A stretch of 64,000 nucleotides of DNA from JAYQKL01 sp965243245 (GCA_965243245.1 OZ251536.1:1488001-1552000), one strand, 5' to 3'; positions 1-9,110 are shown, numbered from the stretch's first letter. The notes: generated by a model from the letters alone, not told the origin. Numbers and translations: made by a program.

Positions 1-156
1 TTTTGCATGGTTGTGACCCAAGTGCGTAATATTGCTGATGTGAATTTGAAAATCACCGGCAAAATCGCCGCCGACTGGATGTCAAAAGCACAATGCTTCG
101 CAGGGCCACCAGAGACCCCGCCCGCACCCGGAACTCGGTTTACAAGTCAAGCATGA
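1..156 (+). CDS. 3' end of a truncated unknown protein
   Basis: The frame open from base 1 to the TGA at 154-156 would give the last 51 residues of a protein that starts outside the window. It has no membrane segment, and the tail is rich in proline (PPETPPAPG). I do not recognise a family. The next gene starts 12 bases downstream on the same strand, which would suit a co-transcribed pair. With so little sequence this could also be a chance open frame. Confidence 0.4.
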   Translation, partial: FCMVVTQVRNIADVNLKITGKIAADWMSKAQCFAGPPETPPAPGTRFTSQA

Positions 157-168
157 TGAGCCGATAAT

Positions 169-666
169 ATGACCTTTCAGCATGGGGTTTTTCTAGTCGC
201 GTTGGTGATGGCAATGACCTCATTAGCGGGTGCGCAAAATAATCATGAATTTGAACCCAAGTTTGACCCACTGCCGCTACCGCCGCAAGAGGCTCCCCAA
301 CGCAATAAGCCATCTGGCGTATTGGATGGAAAAGCACTCGAATGTATTTACCCTCGCAAAGACAGTTTTTATGTTTTGTCACCAGCTTATTATTTATTCT
401 TAAATGGCGGATTTCAACTGATTGATGAGCTGCCCAATCGGAAATTTGAACTGGTCGAAGGGAGCGTTAAAATTTATGATAATTCTATCCATTTACTTTT
501 TCAAAGCGACCATAAATGGGCAGGGGATCGGGTGTTGCTGAGGCGAAGTATGAAAATGACGCATCGTGACAAAGACTCGCGGCGTAAGGTCATTGGGAAA
601 TGCAAAATCATCACCTCTGATAGGGTGATGGAAATTTTCGGAAAACGTCATTTTAAGCGATTTTAA
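169..666 (+). CDS. hypothetical secreted protein
   Basis: This 165-residue protein begins with a typical signal peptide: a hydrophobic core at about residues 7-20 and a likely cleavage site after Ala-Gly-Ala at 20-22. The predicted mature part has a Pro-rich stretch (residues 34-43), two cysteines that could pair, and a strongly basic C-terminus. It is therefore probably periplasmic or outer-membrane associated. I recognise no domain. It precedes the O-antigen ligase-like gene by 84 bases, so a role in the envelope is possible, but only position suggests that. Confidence 0.6.
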   Translation: MTFQHGVFLVALVMAMTSLAGAQNNHEFEPKFDPLPLPPQEAPQRNKPSGVLDGKALECIYPRKDSFYVLSPAYYLFLNGGFQLIDELPNRKFELVEGSVKIYDNSIHLLFQSDHKWAGDRVLLRRSMKMTHRDKDSRRKVIGKCKIITSDRVMEIFGKRHFKRF

Positions 667-750
667 GCATTTATCACCCATGTTGAGCTTTATCATATTT
701 AGGAAAGCCGTTAGATTGATTTGAACAACTTTGGATAAAGGGATGTATAT

Positions 751-2004
751 ATGATTTCTGCTACTTTTCTGGATGGGTTTAAAAATAAAACATTTATTTT
801 AACCGAGCGCATCCTGGTTTTTTTAATGCTCTTGAGCGGCGCGGTTATCGCATTAGCACCCAAAGGCTTAACCGCTTTGGTGGTGTTGTTGGCTCTTTTT
901 TCGGCTGTGAATTTATGGGCAAAGGGGCAGAAAATAAGCCTTGCCTTAAATGGCGCAACATATAGTTTGGCAGCGTTTTTTATTTGGGTTGGACTCAGTG
1001 TTTTTTGGGCAGATGATATGGCGCAAGCCAGTAAAAAATTCGCTCAACTTACCGCGCTTATGCTTTGCTTGCCACCCTTGTTTTGTTTGGCAAACCAAAA
1101 TAATTTGCTAAGAAAAAGACATATCAGATTGGCAATTTTCATAAGTTTTGTAATAGCTTGGACAATCACCTGTTTAATCGTCTTTTTACCAATTGAATTT
1201 CAAACAAATCTTAGTGAAGTGAATAAATATTTGCTGGCGCATGACCTCGCGCATATTCAGCTTGGTAATTATAAAAGCCTTTCAAACCGTGCAATAACGA
1301 TTCTTCTGCCCCTTACTCTGCTGGCTTGTAGCTTCTTTTCTAACCCATCGCAGAGATTAATATTTTTAGCAATTATTTTCTACATTATCACCCAATCAAC
1401 AAATCAGTCGGCCTTACTGGCGGTCATTTTGATGTTCGCTTTTATCGGCGCATCATATTTTTTACACATAACTAAAATACGGCTTTTTATCGTAACCTCA
1501 ACATTAGCGGCTATGCTTATTGTGCCTCTTTCTTTATTAAACTTCAAACATGATATTTCAGTTAGCCTATTGCCGCAAAAATTTTTAAAAGCGGCAACTG
1601 TTCAATCAAGAACAGACCTTTACTACTCTTATTCAAAGGCAATATTTGAAAATCCGATCTTTGGAAAAGGGCTAGATACTTCCTCATCCGTGCAATTGGG
1701 TGATAAAGACTATAATTTTTATCATGTGAAACACCCGCCACATCATCCTCACAATTATTTTCTTCAAGTTATTTATGAGCTTGGCTTGGTCGGCTTAGGT
1801 TTGTTTTTGTTGCTCTTAATTAATATTGCAAAGCAAATAGATAATAATTATCACCCATTACAATCGACCTTTTTATGGTTGAGCTTCATTGGCGCGATTA
1901 GTATTTCTTTCTTTGCTTATAATCTTTGGCAAAGTTGGCTCATGGCGAATTTCATTTTTCTCTTTTTTACGTTCTGCTCGGCAAGGAAAATAGAGGCTCA
2001 ATAA
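751..2004 (+). CDS. O-antigen ligase / polymerase family membrane protein
   Basis: A 417-residue, very hydrophobic protein with roughly ten membrane segments. A large periplasmic loop near residues 275-340 carries the HHPHN motif at 331-335 followed by LQVIYELG, the signature of the Wzy_C/O-antigen ligase family. Family members join undecaprenyl-diphosphate-linked glycan to lipid A core (WaaL) or polymerise repeat units (Wzy). The sequence alone does not separate these roles. The neighbouring WecA-like transferase and GDP-mannose dehydratase support a surface polysaccharide locus. An AAAGGGA ribosome binding site precedes the ATG. Confidence 0.82.
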   Translation: MISATFLDGFKNKTFILTERILVFLMLLSGAVIALAPKGLTALVVLLALFSAVNLWAKGQKISLALNGATYSLAAFFIWVGLSVFWADDMAQASKKFAQLTALMLCLPPLFCLANQNNLLRKRHIRLAIFISFVIAWTITCLIVFLPIEFQTNLSEVNKYLLAHDLAHIQLGNYKSLSNRAITILLPLTLLACSFFSNPSQRLIFLAIIFYIITQSTNQSALLAVILMFAFIGASYFLHITKIRLFIVTSTLAAMLIVPLSLLNFKHDISVSLLPQKFLKAATVQSRTDLYYSYSKAIFENPIFGKGLDTSSSVQLGDKDYNFYHVKHPPHHPHNYFLQVIYELGLVGLGLFLLLLINIAKQIDNNYHPLQSTFLWLSFIGAISISFFAYNLWQSWLMANFIFLFFTFCSARKIEAQ

Positions 2005-2042
2005 ACCACCGCTACGCTAAAAATAATCGGGGCATCAGCCTT

Positions 2043-3107
2043 TTATAGGAATCTTTTTCGCAAATATTTAGTCACTTTCCAGATGCGTCCACTGGTCAAA
2101 TAATATCCAAAGAAGAACAAAACAAAAATAAACAGAGCGACAAGATCACCCCAAAGAATATAAATGACAAAACCAATACAGGTGACAGTAATCGAAATAA
2201 GCGTAATGATAGCCAGCACTTGGGGGGGGGTGAAACCCAAACGCATAAAAATATGATGAAGATGCTTGCGGTCTGCTGAAAAGGGCGAACGCCTAAGCAA
2301 AAGACGCCGTATGGTCAGCGTTAAGGTATCCATGACAGGAATCGCAAAAATCCATAAGGCAAGCGAAGGCGGAAGCCCCTTGTTTTGAGGCAACTGGGAA
2401 TAATAAATCGCACTCCAAGCACAAATGAAACCAATCATCATGCTCCCAGAATCGCCTAAAAAAATCTTGCGCCTTGAGACAATAGCAAGATTAACGAGTA
2501 AATAGCCGCCAATCGCCCCATAAAAAATATCAAGATAGTGCCGATGAATAATCTCGTTCCCCAGCATAACGATAATAACGCTAATCGCCAAAGAGCTAAT
2601 AAGAGCCTGCATGCCCGCCAAGCCATCAATGCCATCACTCATATTAAACGCATTAACAAGACCAACCACAGCAAGTATCGTGGCCATAAACCCAAATTTT
2701 CCCAATTCAAGAGTGCTACCATCACTTAAAAAAGCAAACTGATTAATATAAATTCCTGTTCCCCAGATCATCAGGCCAGTGGCTAATATCTGGGTGAGTA
2801 ACTTGTAGATTGCATGAATATCAAAATAATCGTCAATAATCCCAACAACCAACAAAAGACTGGTGGAAATAATCAACCATTGAATTTCTGGAATTGTTTC
2901 AGAGGCGGCAAAAAATGTCGTAGCAAAAGTGATGTATAGGCAAATGCCGCCAATTAAAGGAATGCGCCCAGAATGCTTCTTGCGACCACCCGGCGCATCA
3001 AGAAGCTTTATTCTTCTGGCAAGGGGTTGCAACAAAAGAGCCAAGACAAGCGTTAGCAAGCCCGTGAAAAAGCCGTATGGGATATAGTTGATTAGTGTGT
3101 TAAACAT
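2043..3107 (-). CDS. WecA/TagO-like undecaprenyl-phosphate sugar-1-phosphate transferase
   Basis: Polytopic membrane protein of 354 residues in the MraY/WecA family, which moves a sugar-1-phosphate (GlcNAc-1-P in WecA) from a UDP-sugar onto undecaprenyl phosphate to start glycan assembly. Visible motifs are the Asp-rich NAFNMSDGIDG, the FLGDSGSM loop and the cytoplasmic HLHHIFMRLG loop. I place the start at the ATG at 3107, behind GTGAG. A longer reading to 3206 would run into gmd, which is transcribed divergently. A run of nine C on the coding strand (2222-2230) encodes the Thr-Pro-Pro just after the HLHH loop and is a candidate slippage site. Confidence 0.87.
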   Translation of the reverse strand: MFNTLINYIPYGFFTGLLTLVLALLLQPLARRIKLLDAPGGRKKHSGRIPLIGGICLYITFATTFFAASETIPEIQWLIISTSLLLVVGIIDDYFDIHAIYKLLTQILATGLMIWGTGIYINQFAFLSDGSTLELGKFGFMATILAVVGLVNAFNMSDGIDGLAGMQALISSLAISVIIVMLGNEIIHRHYLDIFYGAIGGYLLVNLAIVSRRKIFLGDSGSMMIGFICAWSAIYYSQLPQNKGLPPSLALWIFAIPVMDTLTLTIRRLLLRRSPFSADRKHLHHIFMRLGFTPPQVLAIITLISITVTCIGFVIYILWGDLVALFIFVLFFFGYYLTSGRIWKVTKYLRKRFL

Positions 3108-3177
3108 TACAAATCTCACTGTCTTTATAAACTTTAATGCGTTTTGGTAAATAAATTTATTTTCAAATGATTGTTCT

Positions 3178-4212
3178 ATGAAAAAAATAGCACTCATAAC
3201 AGGCATAACAGGTCAGGACGGTGCTTATCTTGCACAACTGCTTTTGCGCAAAGGATATAAGGTCGTCGGCGCCATGCGTAGAACCGCCTCGCTTAATTTG
3301 GCGCGCTTAGCGTCGCTGGGTATAGACGCCGAAGTGGAGTATATCAATTGTGACGTCAATGAACTTTCAAACATTATGCGAGTCATCGAACAAGTCAAAC
3401 CTGATGAAATTTATAATCTTGCCGCTCAAAGTTTTGTGCAGGCAAGTTTTGAACAACCCCTCTATACCGCTCAAGTTTCAGGCCTTGGCACGATGCGCCT
3501 CCTTGAAGCAATGCGCAGCGTGGGATCTCAGGCAAGGTTTTATCAAGCATCCACCTCTGAAATGTACGGACATGTTCAACGCACACCGCAAACCGAAACA
3601 ACTCCCTTTTATCCGCGTAGCCCATACGGTATTGCCAAATTATTTGCCCATTGGTCCGTGGTCAATTACCGCGAGGCTTTCAACATGCATGCATCGTCAG
3701 GCATTTTGTTCAACCATGAGAGCCCATTACGCGGCATGGAATTTGTGACCCGAAAAATTACCAGTCAGCTGGCTAAAATTAGTTGTGAAAAAAAGGGGGT
3801 TCTTGAGCTTGGTAATCTAGAGGCACGCCGCGATTGGGGCTATGCGCCAGATTATGTCGAAGCTATATGGGCGATGTTACAACAAGAAAAGGCTGATGAT
3901 TATGTCGTGGCAACTGGCGAAACGCATAGTGTGCGAGAATTTATTGCTCTAACTTGCCAGCTATTGGGGCTTGACATCACATGGGAGGGGGAGGGCGTCA
4001 ATGAAAAAGGCATTGAACGCAAAACAAATCAAACATTGATTCAAATTAATCCTGATTTTTACCGTCCCGCTGAAGTGGATTTCCTTATAGGCAACTCGCA
4101 AAAGGCTAAAAATGAACTTGGCTGGACGTCTAAAACAACATTTGAAGAACTTGTCGAGATCATGGCTCAAGCTGATCTCAAACGCGCTAAGGAAGGTATA
4201 CGTTGGTTCTAA
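3178..4212 (+). CDS. gmd: GDP-mannose 4,6-dehydratase
   Basis: Extended short-chain dehydrogenase/reductase of 344 residues that converts GDP-D-mannose to GDP-4-keto-6-deoxy-D-mannose, the precursor of GDP-fucose, GDP-rhamnose and GDP-perosamine. The Rossmann motif GITGQDG lies at residues 9-15, STSEMYG near 124-130, and the catalytic Tyr150/Lys154 in YGIAK. Length is normal for the family. It is read away from the WecA-like gene across 70 bases, so both promoters must lie there. No GDP-fucose synthase, reductase or aminotransferase follows, so the final sugar is set by genes elsewhere. Confidence 0.93.
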   Translation: MKKIALITGITGQDGAYLAQLLLRKGYKVVGAMRRTASLNLARLASLGIDAEVEYINCDVNELSNIMRVIEQVKPDEIYNLAAQSFVQASFEQPLYTAQVSGLGTMRLLEAMRSVGSQARFYQASTSEMYGHVQRTPQTETTPFYPRSPYGIAKLFAHWSVVNYREAFNMHASSGILFNHESPLRGMEFVTRKITSQLAKISCEKKGVLELGNLEARRDWGYAPDYVEAIWAMLQQEKADDYVVATGETHSVREFIALTCQLLGLDITWEGEGVNEKGIERKTNQTLIQINPDFYRPAEVDFLIGNSQKAKNELGWTSKTTFEELVEIMAQADLKRAKEGIRWF

Positions 4213-4271
4213 GAAGCTGTAAATTTTGACTTATTTATAGATAGCCAATTAGAATATGCTATGACCAATTC

Positions 4272-5516
4272 ATGAATAACACCATGCCTGACCGATCAGA
4301 AGATATTCTGATCGCCGATAATAGACGCTTAGGTAGGCACATCCTTTTGGGTGCGATGGTTGTGGTGGGCATGGGACAATCTTTATTGTTCACAATCTTG
4401 CCGCCTATTGCCCGCGATTTTAATCTCAATGAGTATCATGTAACTTTTATTTTCTCTTCAACCGCCTTGTTTTGGACAATTTCAAGTCCATTTTGGGGAC
4501 GCTTAAGTGATAGTCTGGGGCGTAAGCCAGTCATGCTGATGGGCATATTCGGATGCGCTATGTCAACAGGCGGCGTCGGCTTGGTGTTGTATCTTGATAA
4601 AATTGATATTCTTCCCGCCGTGTTGTTCTATCCGCTATTGCTGGTGACGCGTAGCTTATTTGGGCTTATGTGTCCGGGAACATTTACCTCGGCACTCGGC
4701 TATATCGCCGACCGCACCTCTAGGGAAAACAGAGCCGGCGGCTTGGGTAAAATTATGGCAGCTTTTTTACTCGGAACAATCATTGGACCGGCGCTGGCAT
4801 CAGGGTTGGTGCTGGTCAACATATATTTGCCCTTTTTGCTGAGCTTTGGGCTCGCTATAATCGTTTTGCTTACCATTTCCCTTTTCTTGCCCGAAAAGCG
4901 CGCACCAAATGTGTTTCCTGAAAATAGGCAAAAGGTGAAATTGAAAATCTCGGATAAACGTATCCGTAGCTTTCTTTATATCAGCTCCATTGGCGGATTA
5001 TTGCAGGCCATTGTCTTGCAACTAACAGGGTTTTTTGTACTGGATGTGATGCAACTCTCAACCCGCGAGGCAACCGAGTTTTTGAGCATCGGAATGATCA
5101 GTATGGCAATCGCAAGTATCATATCGCAAAGCATCGTTGTGCCGTATTTTTCTATCAACACATTTACTCAAATTTTTCTCGGTTCAGTTTTTATGGCTAT
5201 TGGCTTTGGGTTATTTTTGCTTGAACTTAATATTGGGTTACTTGCCATCGCTATGATGTTTGTCGGCTTTGGTTTGGGGATGAACCGAACAGGCTCCGCG
5301 GCCGGCGCCTCTTTGAGTGTCTCGCCAAATGAACAAGGGACAATTGCAGGATTGTTAAGCTCTACAGCAACCATCGGCACTATCTTTACGCCGATTATCA
5401 TTGTTCCCATTTACAAATATTATGACCGTGCACCTTATGTTTTATGCCTCTTGCTATTGATTAGTGTCGTCATCGTAGGCTTGCGGGTCAAAAAAGCGGG
5501 GCTGGGAAAAGTTTAA
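4272..5516 (+). CDS. MFS drug-exporter-type transporter
   Basis: A 414-residue major facilitator protein with about twelve hydrophobic segments. Motif A between segments 2 and 3 reads GRLSDSLGRKPVM, and the later segments are rich in Gly and Ala as in TetA-like proton-driven exporters. It probably exports a drug or metabolite in exchange for protons, but the substrate cannot be inferred. It stands alone, 59 bases after gmd on the same strand, with no obvious ribosome binding site before the ATG. No regulator sits beside it. Confidence 0.82.
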   Translation: MNNTMPDRSEDILIADNRRLGRHILLGAMVVVGMGQSLLFTILPPIARDFNLNEYHVTFIFSSTALFWTISSPFWGRLSDSLGRKPVMLMGIFGCAMSTGGVGLVLYLDKIDILPAVLFYPLLLVTRSLFGLMCPGTFTSALGYIADRTSRENRAGGLGKIMAAFLLGTIIGPALASGLVLVNIYLPFLLSFGLAIIVLLTISLFLPEKRAPNVFPENRQKVKLKISDKRIRSFLYISSIGGLLQAIVLQLTGFFVLDVMQLSTREATEFLSIGMISMAIASIISQSIVVPYFSINTFTQIFLGSVFMAIGFGLFLLELNIGLLAIAMMFVGFGLGMNRTGSAAGASLSVSPNEQGTIAGLLSSTATIGTIFTPIIIVPIYKYYDRAPYVLCLLLLISVVIVGLRVKKAGLGKV

Positions 5517-5553
5517 GCCTTTAAGAGATTAGTTTATATATCATATTGGGTTG

Positions 5554-5582
5554 TTGACATATGAGAAGGGGTTGGGTAGTTT
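5554..5582 (+). promoter_or_regulatory. possible sigma-70 promoter for rpmJ
   Basis: A perfect TTGACA at 5554-5559 is followed after 17 bases by TAGTTT at 5577-5582, a weak -10. The element lies 55 bases upstream of rpmJ. The TTGACA-N17-TAGTTT pattern resembles that before the GTA operon (TTGACA-N17-TAGTCT), which makes both somewhat more believable. Confidence 0.4.
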
Positions 5583-5636
5583 CCGCGCTATTAAATAGCT
5601 TACTAAACGGATGCCCACACTTTGGAGGGGAGAATT

Positions 5637-5762
5637 ATGAAAGTTAAAAATTCTTTGAAATCTCTGCGAGACCGTCATCAGCAGAACCAAGTGGTGCGCC
5701 GTCGGGGACGCCTTTACGTCATTAATAAAGTCAATAGGCGGTTTAAGGCACGCCAAGGTTAA
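5637..5762 (+). CDS. rpmJ: ribosomal protein L36, zinc-free type
   Basis: A 41-residue basic protein, MKVKNSLKSLR at its start and VNRRFKARQG at its end, which matches bacterial L36 of the YkgO kind. L36 binds 23S rRNA in the large subunit. It lacks the Cys/His zinc ligands of the zinc-bearing form, as is usual in Alphaproteobacteria. A strong GGAGGGGAG ribosome binding site lies 5 bases before the ATG. It is a single-gene unit between the MFS transporter and the hydrolase. Confidence 0.95.
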   Translation: MKVKNSLKSLRDRHQQNQVVRRRGRLYVINKVNRRFKARQG

Positions 5763-5781
5763 TTCTTTTTTCGTATACTCA

Positions 5782-6786
5782 ATGAAAATGATTGTGACAA
5801 TTATTGCGATTTTGACCCTGCTTATTTTAGGGGGAACGGTGCTTCACGAAGCCTTCTTGCGCTATCATATTGAAGCTGCAAATCCCCCTCGCGGTGAGTT
5901 CATAGAAGTGAAAACAGCACGGCTTCATTATGTCTACCGCGCCGCAACAAAAATTACGGGTGAAAAAAGACATCCAATTGTCTTGATACATGGCGCAAGT
6001 GGCAATGCGCTGGATATGTCACATGCCTTTTTCAAAAACCTCGCGCCAGAGCTGGAAGTCTATTCATTTGACCGCCCGGGCTTAGGATGGAGTGAAAATA
6101 AAATATCAACAGAAAATATGTCATCGCCCGTAAGTCAAGCCGATGCCCTAGCCCAAGCCATTGAGGCACTCGGCATCGAAAAACCTGTGATCGTTGGCTT
6201 TAGTTGGGGAGGCACTGTCGCGGCCGCTTTTGCAACACATCACCAAGATAAAATCAGCGCCGTGATGGCACTGGCAGGGGTTTTCTATCCGTGGGAGGGA
6301 GCAAGTGTCTGGTATCAAAAACTTGCTGCCTTACCAGTCGTGAACCAGATTTTTACATACGCATTGCTGATTAAAATGGGGCAGAAAACCATATCCCCCG
6401 CTATTGACGCAATTTTTATGCCAGAAACACCAATTTTAAACTATCGTTCTGACGCCGCAGTTGATCTCATTTTACGGCCTCAGCCATTTATCAATAATTC
6501 TATTTACGGTATACGGTTGCGCGGACACTTAAAAAATATGGCGGCGGCATATTCAAAAATAAAAATACCCATCGTGCTGGCCGCTGGCGACCGTGACCAT
6601 ACTGTTCTTACGCCTGATCAATCGCAACGCCTTGCAAAAACTATTAAACAAGCGCATTTTATGCATTTTGAAAATGCTGGCCATATGCTGCATCATACGC
6701 GCATCGAACGCATTAGTCGGGCTATAAATGATCTGGCGCAGGGGGTATCTTTGCCAGCTGGGGAATTTTATATTAAAACCCCTTAA
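5782..6786 (+). CDS. alpha/beta-fold hydrolase with N-terminal membrane anchor
   Basis: A 334-residue serine hydrolase. Residues 3-22 form a hydrophobic helix that probably anchors it in the inner membrane with the catalytic domain outside. The fold is shown by the oxyanion motif LIHGASGN, the nucleophile elbow GFSWGG (Ser141), the acid in AAGDRDH (Asp270 or Asp272) and the base in NAGHMLHH (His301). All three catalytic residues are present, so it should be active on an ester, amide or epoxide. The substrate is unknown. It starts 19 bases after rpmJ. Confidence 0.85.
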   Translation: MKMIVTIIAILTLLILGGTVLHEAFLRYHIEAANPPRGEFIEVKTARLHYVYRAATKITGEKRHPIVLIHGASGNALDMSHAFFKNLAPELEVYSFDRPGLGWSENKISTENMSSPVSQADALAQAIEALGIEKPVIVGFSWGGTVAAAFATHHQDKISAVMALAGVFYPWEGASVWYQKLAALPVVNQIFTYALLIKMGQKTISPAIDAIFMPETPILNYRSDAAVDLILRPQPFINNSIYGIRLRGHLKNMAAAYSKIKIPIVLAAGDRDHTVLTPDQSQRLAKTIKQAHFMHFENAGHMLHHTRIERISRAINDLAQGVSLPAGEFYIKTP

Positions 6787-6825
6787 AGTTCGCATCAGAT
6801 GATAGTGGTAACTTAAAGGTTTCAC

Positions 6826-7650
6826 ATGGGTTTGCACAAATTTAAAAAAGCGTTCACTGAAATAAATCCAGATGGGAATCCAAGATTCTTAATTTTGTGC
6901 GACCATGCCAGCAATGCTATCCCGCCAGAATATGACCAGCTGGGATTGTCTGATGAGGCTCTCGCATCACATCGGGGATGGGATATAGGTGCTGCAAATA
7001 TCGCCAAATTAATTGCCAATAGACTTGGCTGTCCTGCTGTTTTGGCGGGGTTTTCTCGGCTTTTGATTGATACTAATCGAGGCTTGGATGACCCAACCCT
7101 GATTATGCAACTCTCTGATGGAGAAATTATTTCAGGCAACGCAAAGCTGACGCCAGCCCCGCCATGCCCCCAATGGCAAAAGCGAGTGAAGCTTTTCTAT
7201 AAACCCTATCATGACCAAATCAGGCACAGATTAGCTTATGCACAAGCTGCCAACATTGTCCCGATTATCTTGTCGGTTCACAGTTTTACGCCCGTTTGGA
7301 ACCAGAAAAAAAGAACCATGCCTGCCGCCGTTTTATGGGACAAAGATGACCGTTTGCTACAACACATACACCGTAATATGAAAGTCTTACAAGCTTCAAA
7401 AAATACAAAATTTCAAGGCACGCTTGGCGATAATCAACCTTATTCAGGGCGTTTAAAAAATGATACACTCTATACGCACGCAACCTCTCAAGGTGTGCCT
7501 CATGCGCTTATCGAGTTACGTCAGGACTTGGTGATGAAAGTGACAGAACAAAAATTTTGGGCGGATTTATTAGTCAAGGTGTTGGAAAATGCTGACACTG
7601 ATATTGAGTGCCAAAAAAAACAATATTTTGGATCATATTGCGATGACTAA
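6826..7650 (+). CDS. N-formylglutamate amidohydrolase family protein
   Basis: A 274-residue protein of the FGase family (HutG-type). Conserved pieces are LCDHASNAIP near residue 24, HRGWDIGA, FSRLLIDTNRG and LSVHSFTP. The last includes a histidine expected to bind the catalytic metal. The canonical reaction hydrolyses N-formyl-L-glutamate to formate and glutamate at the end of histidine breakdown. No other hut genes are nearby. Many alphaproteobacteria carry stand-alone paralogues, so the true substrate may be another N-acyl amino acid. It ends before a 123-base gap ahead of the COX IV gene. Confidence 0.85.
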   Translation: MGLHKFKKAFTEINPDGNPRFLILCDHASNAIPPEYDQLGLSDEALASHRGWDIGAANIAKLIANRLGCPAVLAGFSRLLIDTNRGLDDPTLIMQLSDGEIISGNAKLTPAPPCPQWQKRVKLFYKPYHDQIRHRLAYAQAANIVPIILSVHSFTPVWNQKKRTMPAAVLWDKDDRLLQHIHRNMKVLQASKNTKFQGTLGDNQPYSGRLKNDTLYTHATSQGVPHALIELRQDLVMKVTEQKFWADLLVKVLENADTDIECQKKQYFGSYCDD

Positions 7651-7721
7651 GAATTGCTGAATTGATATTATAGGTAAGGCAATTGCCCTTAAATTTATTC
7701 TCAAAACACTTAAATCTGTGT

Positions 7722-7749
7722 TTGTGTCGCAAGAAATTTTTGTTATAAA
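7722..7749 (+). promoter_or_regulatory. possible promoter for COX IV and transhydrogenase genes
   Basis: TTGTGT at 7722-7727 and TATAAA at 7744-7749, 16 bases apart, sit 24 bases before the small COX IV gene. The -10 is good and the -35 is poor. A palindrome GGCAATTGCC lies upstream at 7678-7687 and could be an operator. Confidence 0.35.
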
Positions 7750-7773
7750 ACAGTTCAATTTTAGGAGTTCATA

Positions 7774-7926
7774 ATGTCTCAAAAAAACAATAATGCTGAA
7801 TGGGGAAATGAAATGGATGTCGCTGAGCATGAAAAAACATATGTTCAATTCATTCAATGGGCTAAATGGAGTACAATCGGGGCGAGTGCTCTTGTTTTAT
7901 GGTTAATTTTGTTCGTTTTTAGTTGA
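7774..7926 (+). CDS. aa3-type cytochrome c oxidase subunit IV
   Basis: A 50-residue protein with a polar N-terminal half containing MDVAEHEKTYVQFI and a single membrane helix at about residues 32-49. This is the signature of the small bacterial aa3 oxidase subunit IV found in Alphaproteobacteria, which packs against the core of the terminal oxidase. AGGAG lies 5 bases before the ATG. It precedes the transhydrogenase genes by 43 bases, a pairing often seen in this class. Too short for many gene finders. Confidence 0.85.
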   Translation: MSQKNNNAEWGNEMDVAEHEKTYVQFIQWAKWSTIGASALVLWLILFVFS

Positions 7927-7969
7927 TTTCAGCCTAATTGAATTCACTCAAGATGTGTAGGGAAAATAA

Positions 7970-9100
7970 ATGGCATTAAAGCTAGTGGTTTTGAAGGACA
8001 GTAAAAAAAATGAAACGCGCACCGCCGCTACCCCTGAAATAGTTAAAAAATATGTTTCTTTAGGGGTTCATGTCGAAGTCGAGAAAGGCTTGGGGGTGGC
8101 AGCCGGGTTTTTAGATGCTGACTACAAAAAAAATGGAGCTGCAATAGTAAGCTCTGCTATGGCGGGGAAAAATGCTGACCTTGTTTTGAGCGTGAACGCT
8201 CCCTCTAGCCAAAAAACAAAACAACTCAAAAAGGGTGCCGTGTTGCTCGCCATGCTTGACCCTCATAACAGCAAAAAAAATATTGAACTCTATGCCACAA
8301 CCCATATTCAGGCCATGGCTATGGAACTCATGCCACGTATCACGCGCGCACAATCAATGGATGTATTATCATCGCAATCCAATCTGGCGGGCTATAAGTC
8401 TGTGCTGGATGCAGCCCATGAATATGGGCGCGCATATCCGATGATGATGACAGCGGCGGGCACGATCGCGCCCGCCAAGATATTTGTGATGGGCGCAGGC
8501 GTTGCGGGTCTGCAAGCTATTGCAACGGCACGCCGACTGGGAGCAATCGTGAGTGCGACGGATGTACGTGCCGCCGCAGCCGAACAAGTCGAAAGCCTCG
8601 GCGCTTCATTTGTTATGGTCGCACAAGATGCAGATGAGAGCGGTGAAACGGCCGCCGGCTATGCTAAAGAAATGTCCGAAGATTATAAAAAACGCCAAGC
8701 CGAACTGGTTTCAGAGCATATTGCTAAGCAAGATATTGTGATTTGTACCGCGCTTATTCCGGGTCGGCAGGCACCGGTTTTGGTGTCGAAAAAACAAGTC
8801 GAGTCCATGCGCCCCGGTTCCGTCATTGTCGATCTGGCGGTCGAGCAAGGCGGCAATTGTGTGTTGTCCAAAGCAGGCGAAGTGATCAGCCACAAAAATG
8901 TCAAGATTGTCGGGCACACGAATGTGCCAGGCCGTCTGGCAGGCAATGCCTCAGAACTTTATGCGCGTAATCTTTACAACTTTATCAGCACTTTCTTTGA
9001 TAAAGAAAGCCAGCTTCTTAACCTTGATGCTAAGGATGAAATTATTGCTGGTATCACCCTAACTCGCAACGGTGCTATCGTGCATCGCGCGATTTTCTAA
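7970..9100 (+). CDS. pntAA: NAD(P) transhydrogenase subunit alpha 1
   Basis: The 376-residue NAD(H)-binding domain I of proton-translocating transhydrogenase, which transfers hydride from NADH to NADP+ using the proton gradient and so supplies NADPH. Features are the N-terminal KDSKKNETRTAATPE stretch, the Rossmann motif GAGVAGLQAIATARRLGA near residue 172, and the GHTNVPGRLA segment near the end. It is cytoplasmic and docks on the membrane subunits encoded next. The split into three subunits is the alphaproteobacterial arrangement. It ends 10 bases before pntAB. Confidence 0.96.
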   Translation: MALKLVVLKDSKKNETRTAATPEIVKKYVSLGVHVEVEKGLGVAAGFLDADYKKNGAAIVSSAMAGKNADLVLSVNAPSSQKTKQLKKGAVLLAMLDPHNSKKNIELYATTHIQAMAMELMPRITRAQSMDVLSSQSNLAGYKSVLDAAHEYGRAYPMMMTAAGTIAPAKIFVMGAGVAGLQAIATARRLGAIVSATDVRAAAAEQVESLGASFVMVAQDADESGETAAGYAKEMSEDYKKRQAELVSEHIAKQDIVICTALIPGRQAPVLVSKKQVESMRPGSVIVDLAVEQGGNCVLSKAGEVISHKNVKIVGHTNVPGRLAGNASELYARNLYNFISTFFDKESQLLNLDAKDEIIAGITLTRNGAIVHRAIF

Positions 9101-9110
9101 GGAGCTTAGC

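Noticed and set aside
3108..3206. Longer N-terminus for the WecA-like protein, starting at 3206
   Set aside because: It would overlap the start of gmd on the other strand, has no family similarity, and the ATG at 3107 has a ribosome binding site.
3350..3748. A 132-residue open frame inside gmd
   Set aside because: It is an alternate frame of a well-conserved gene, with no start signal.
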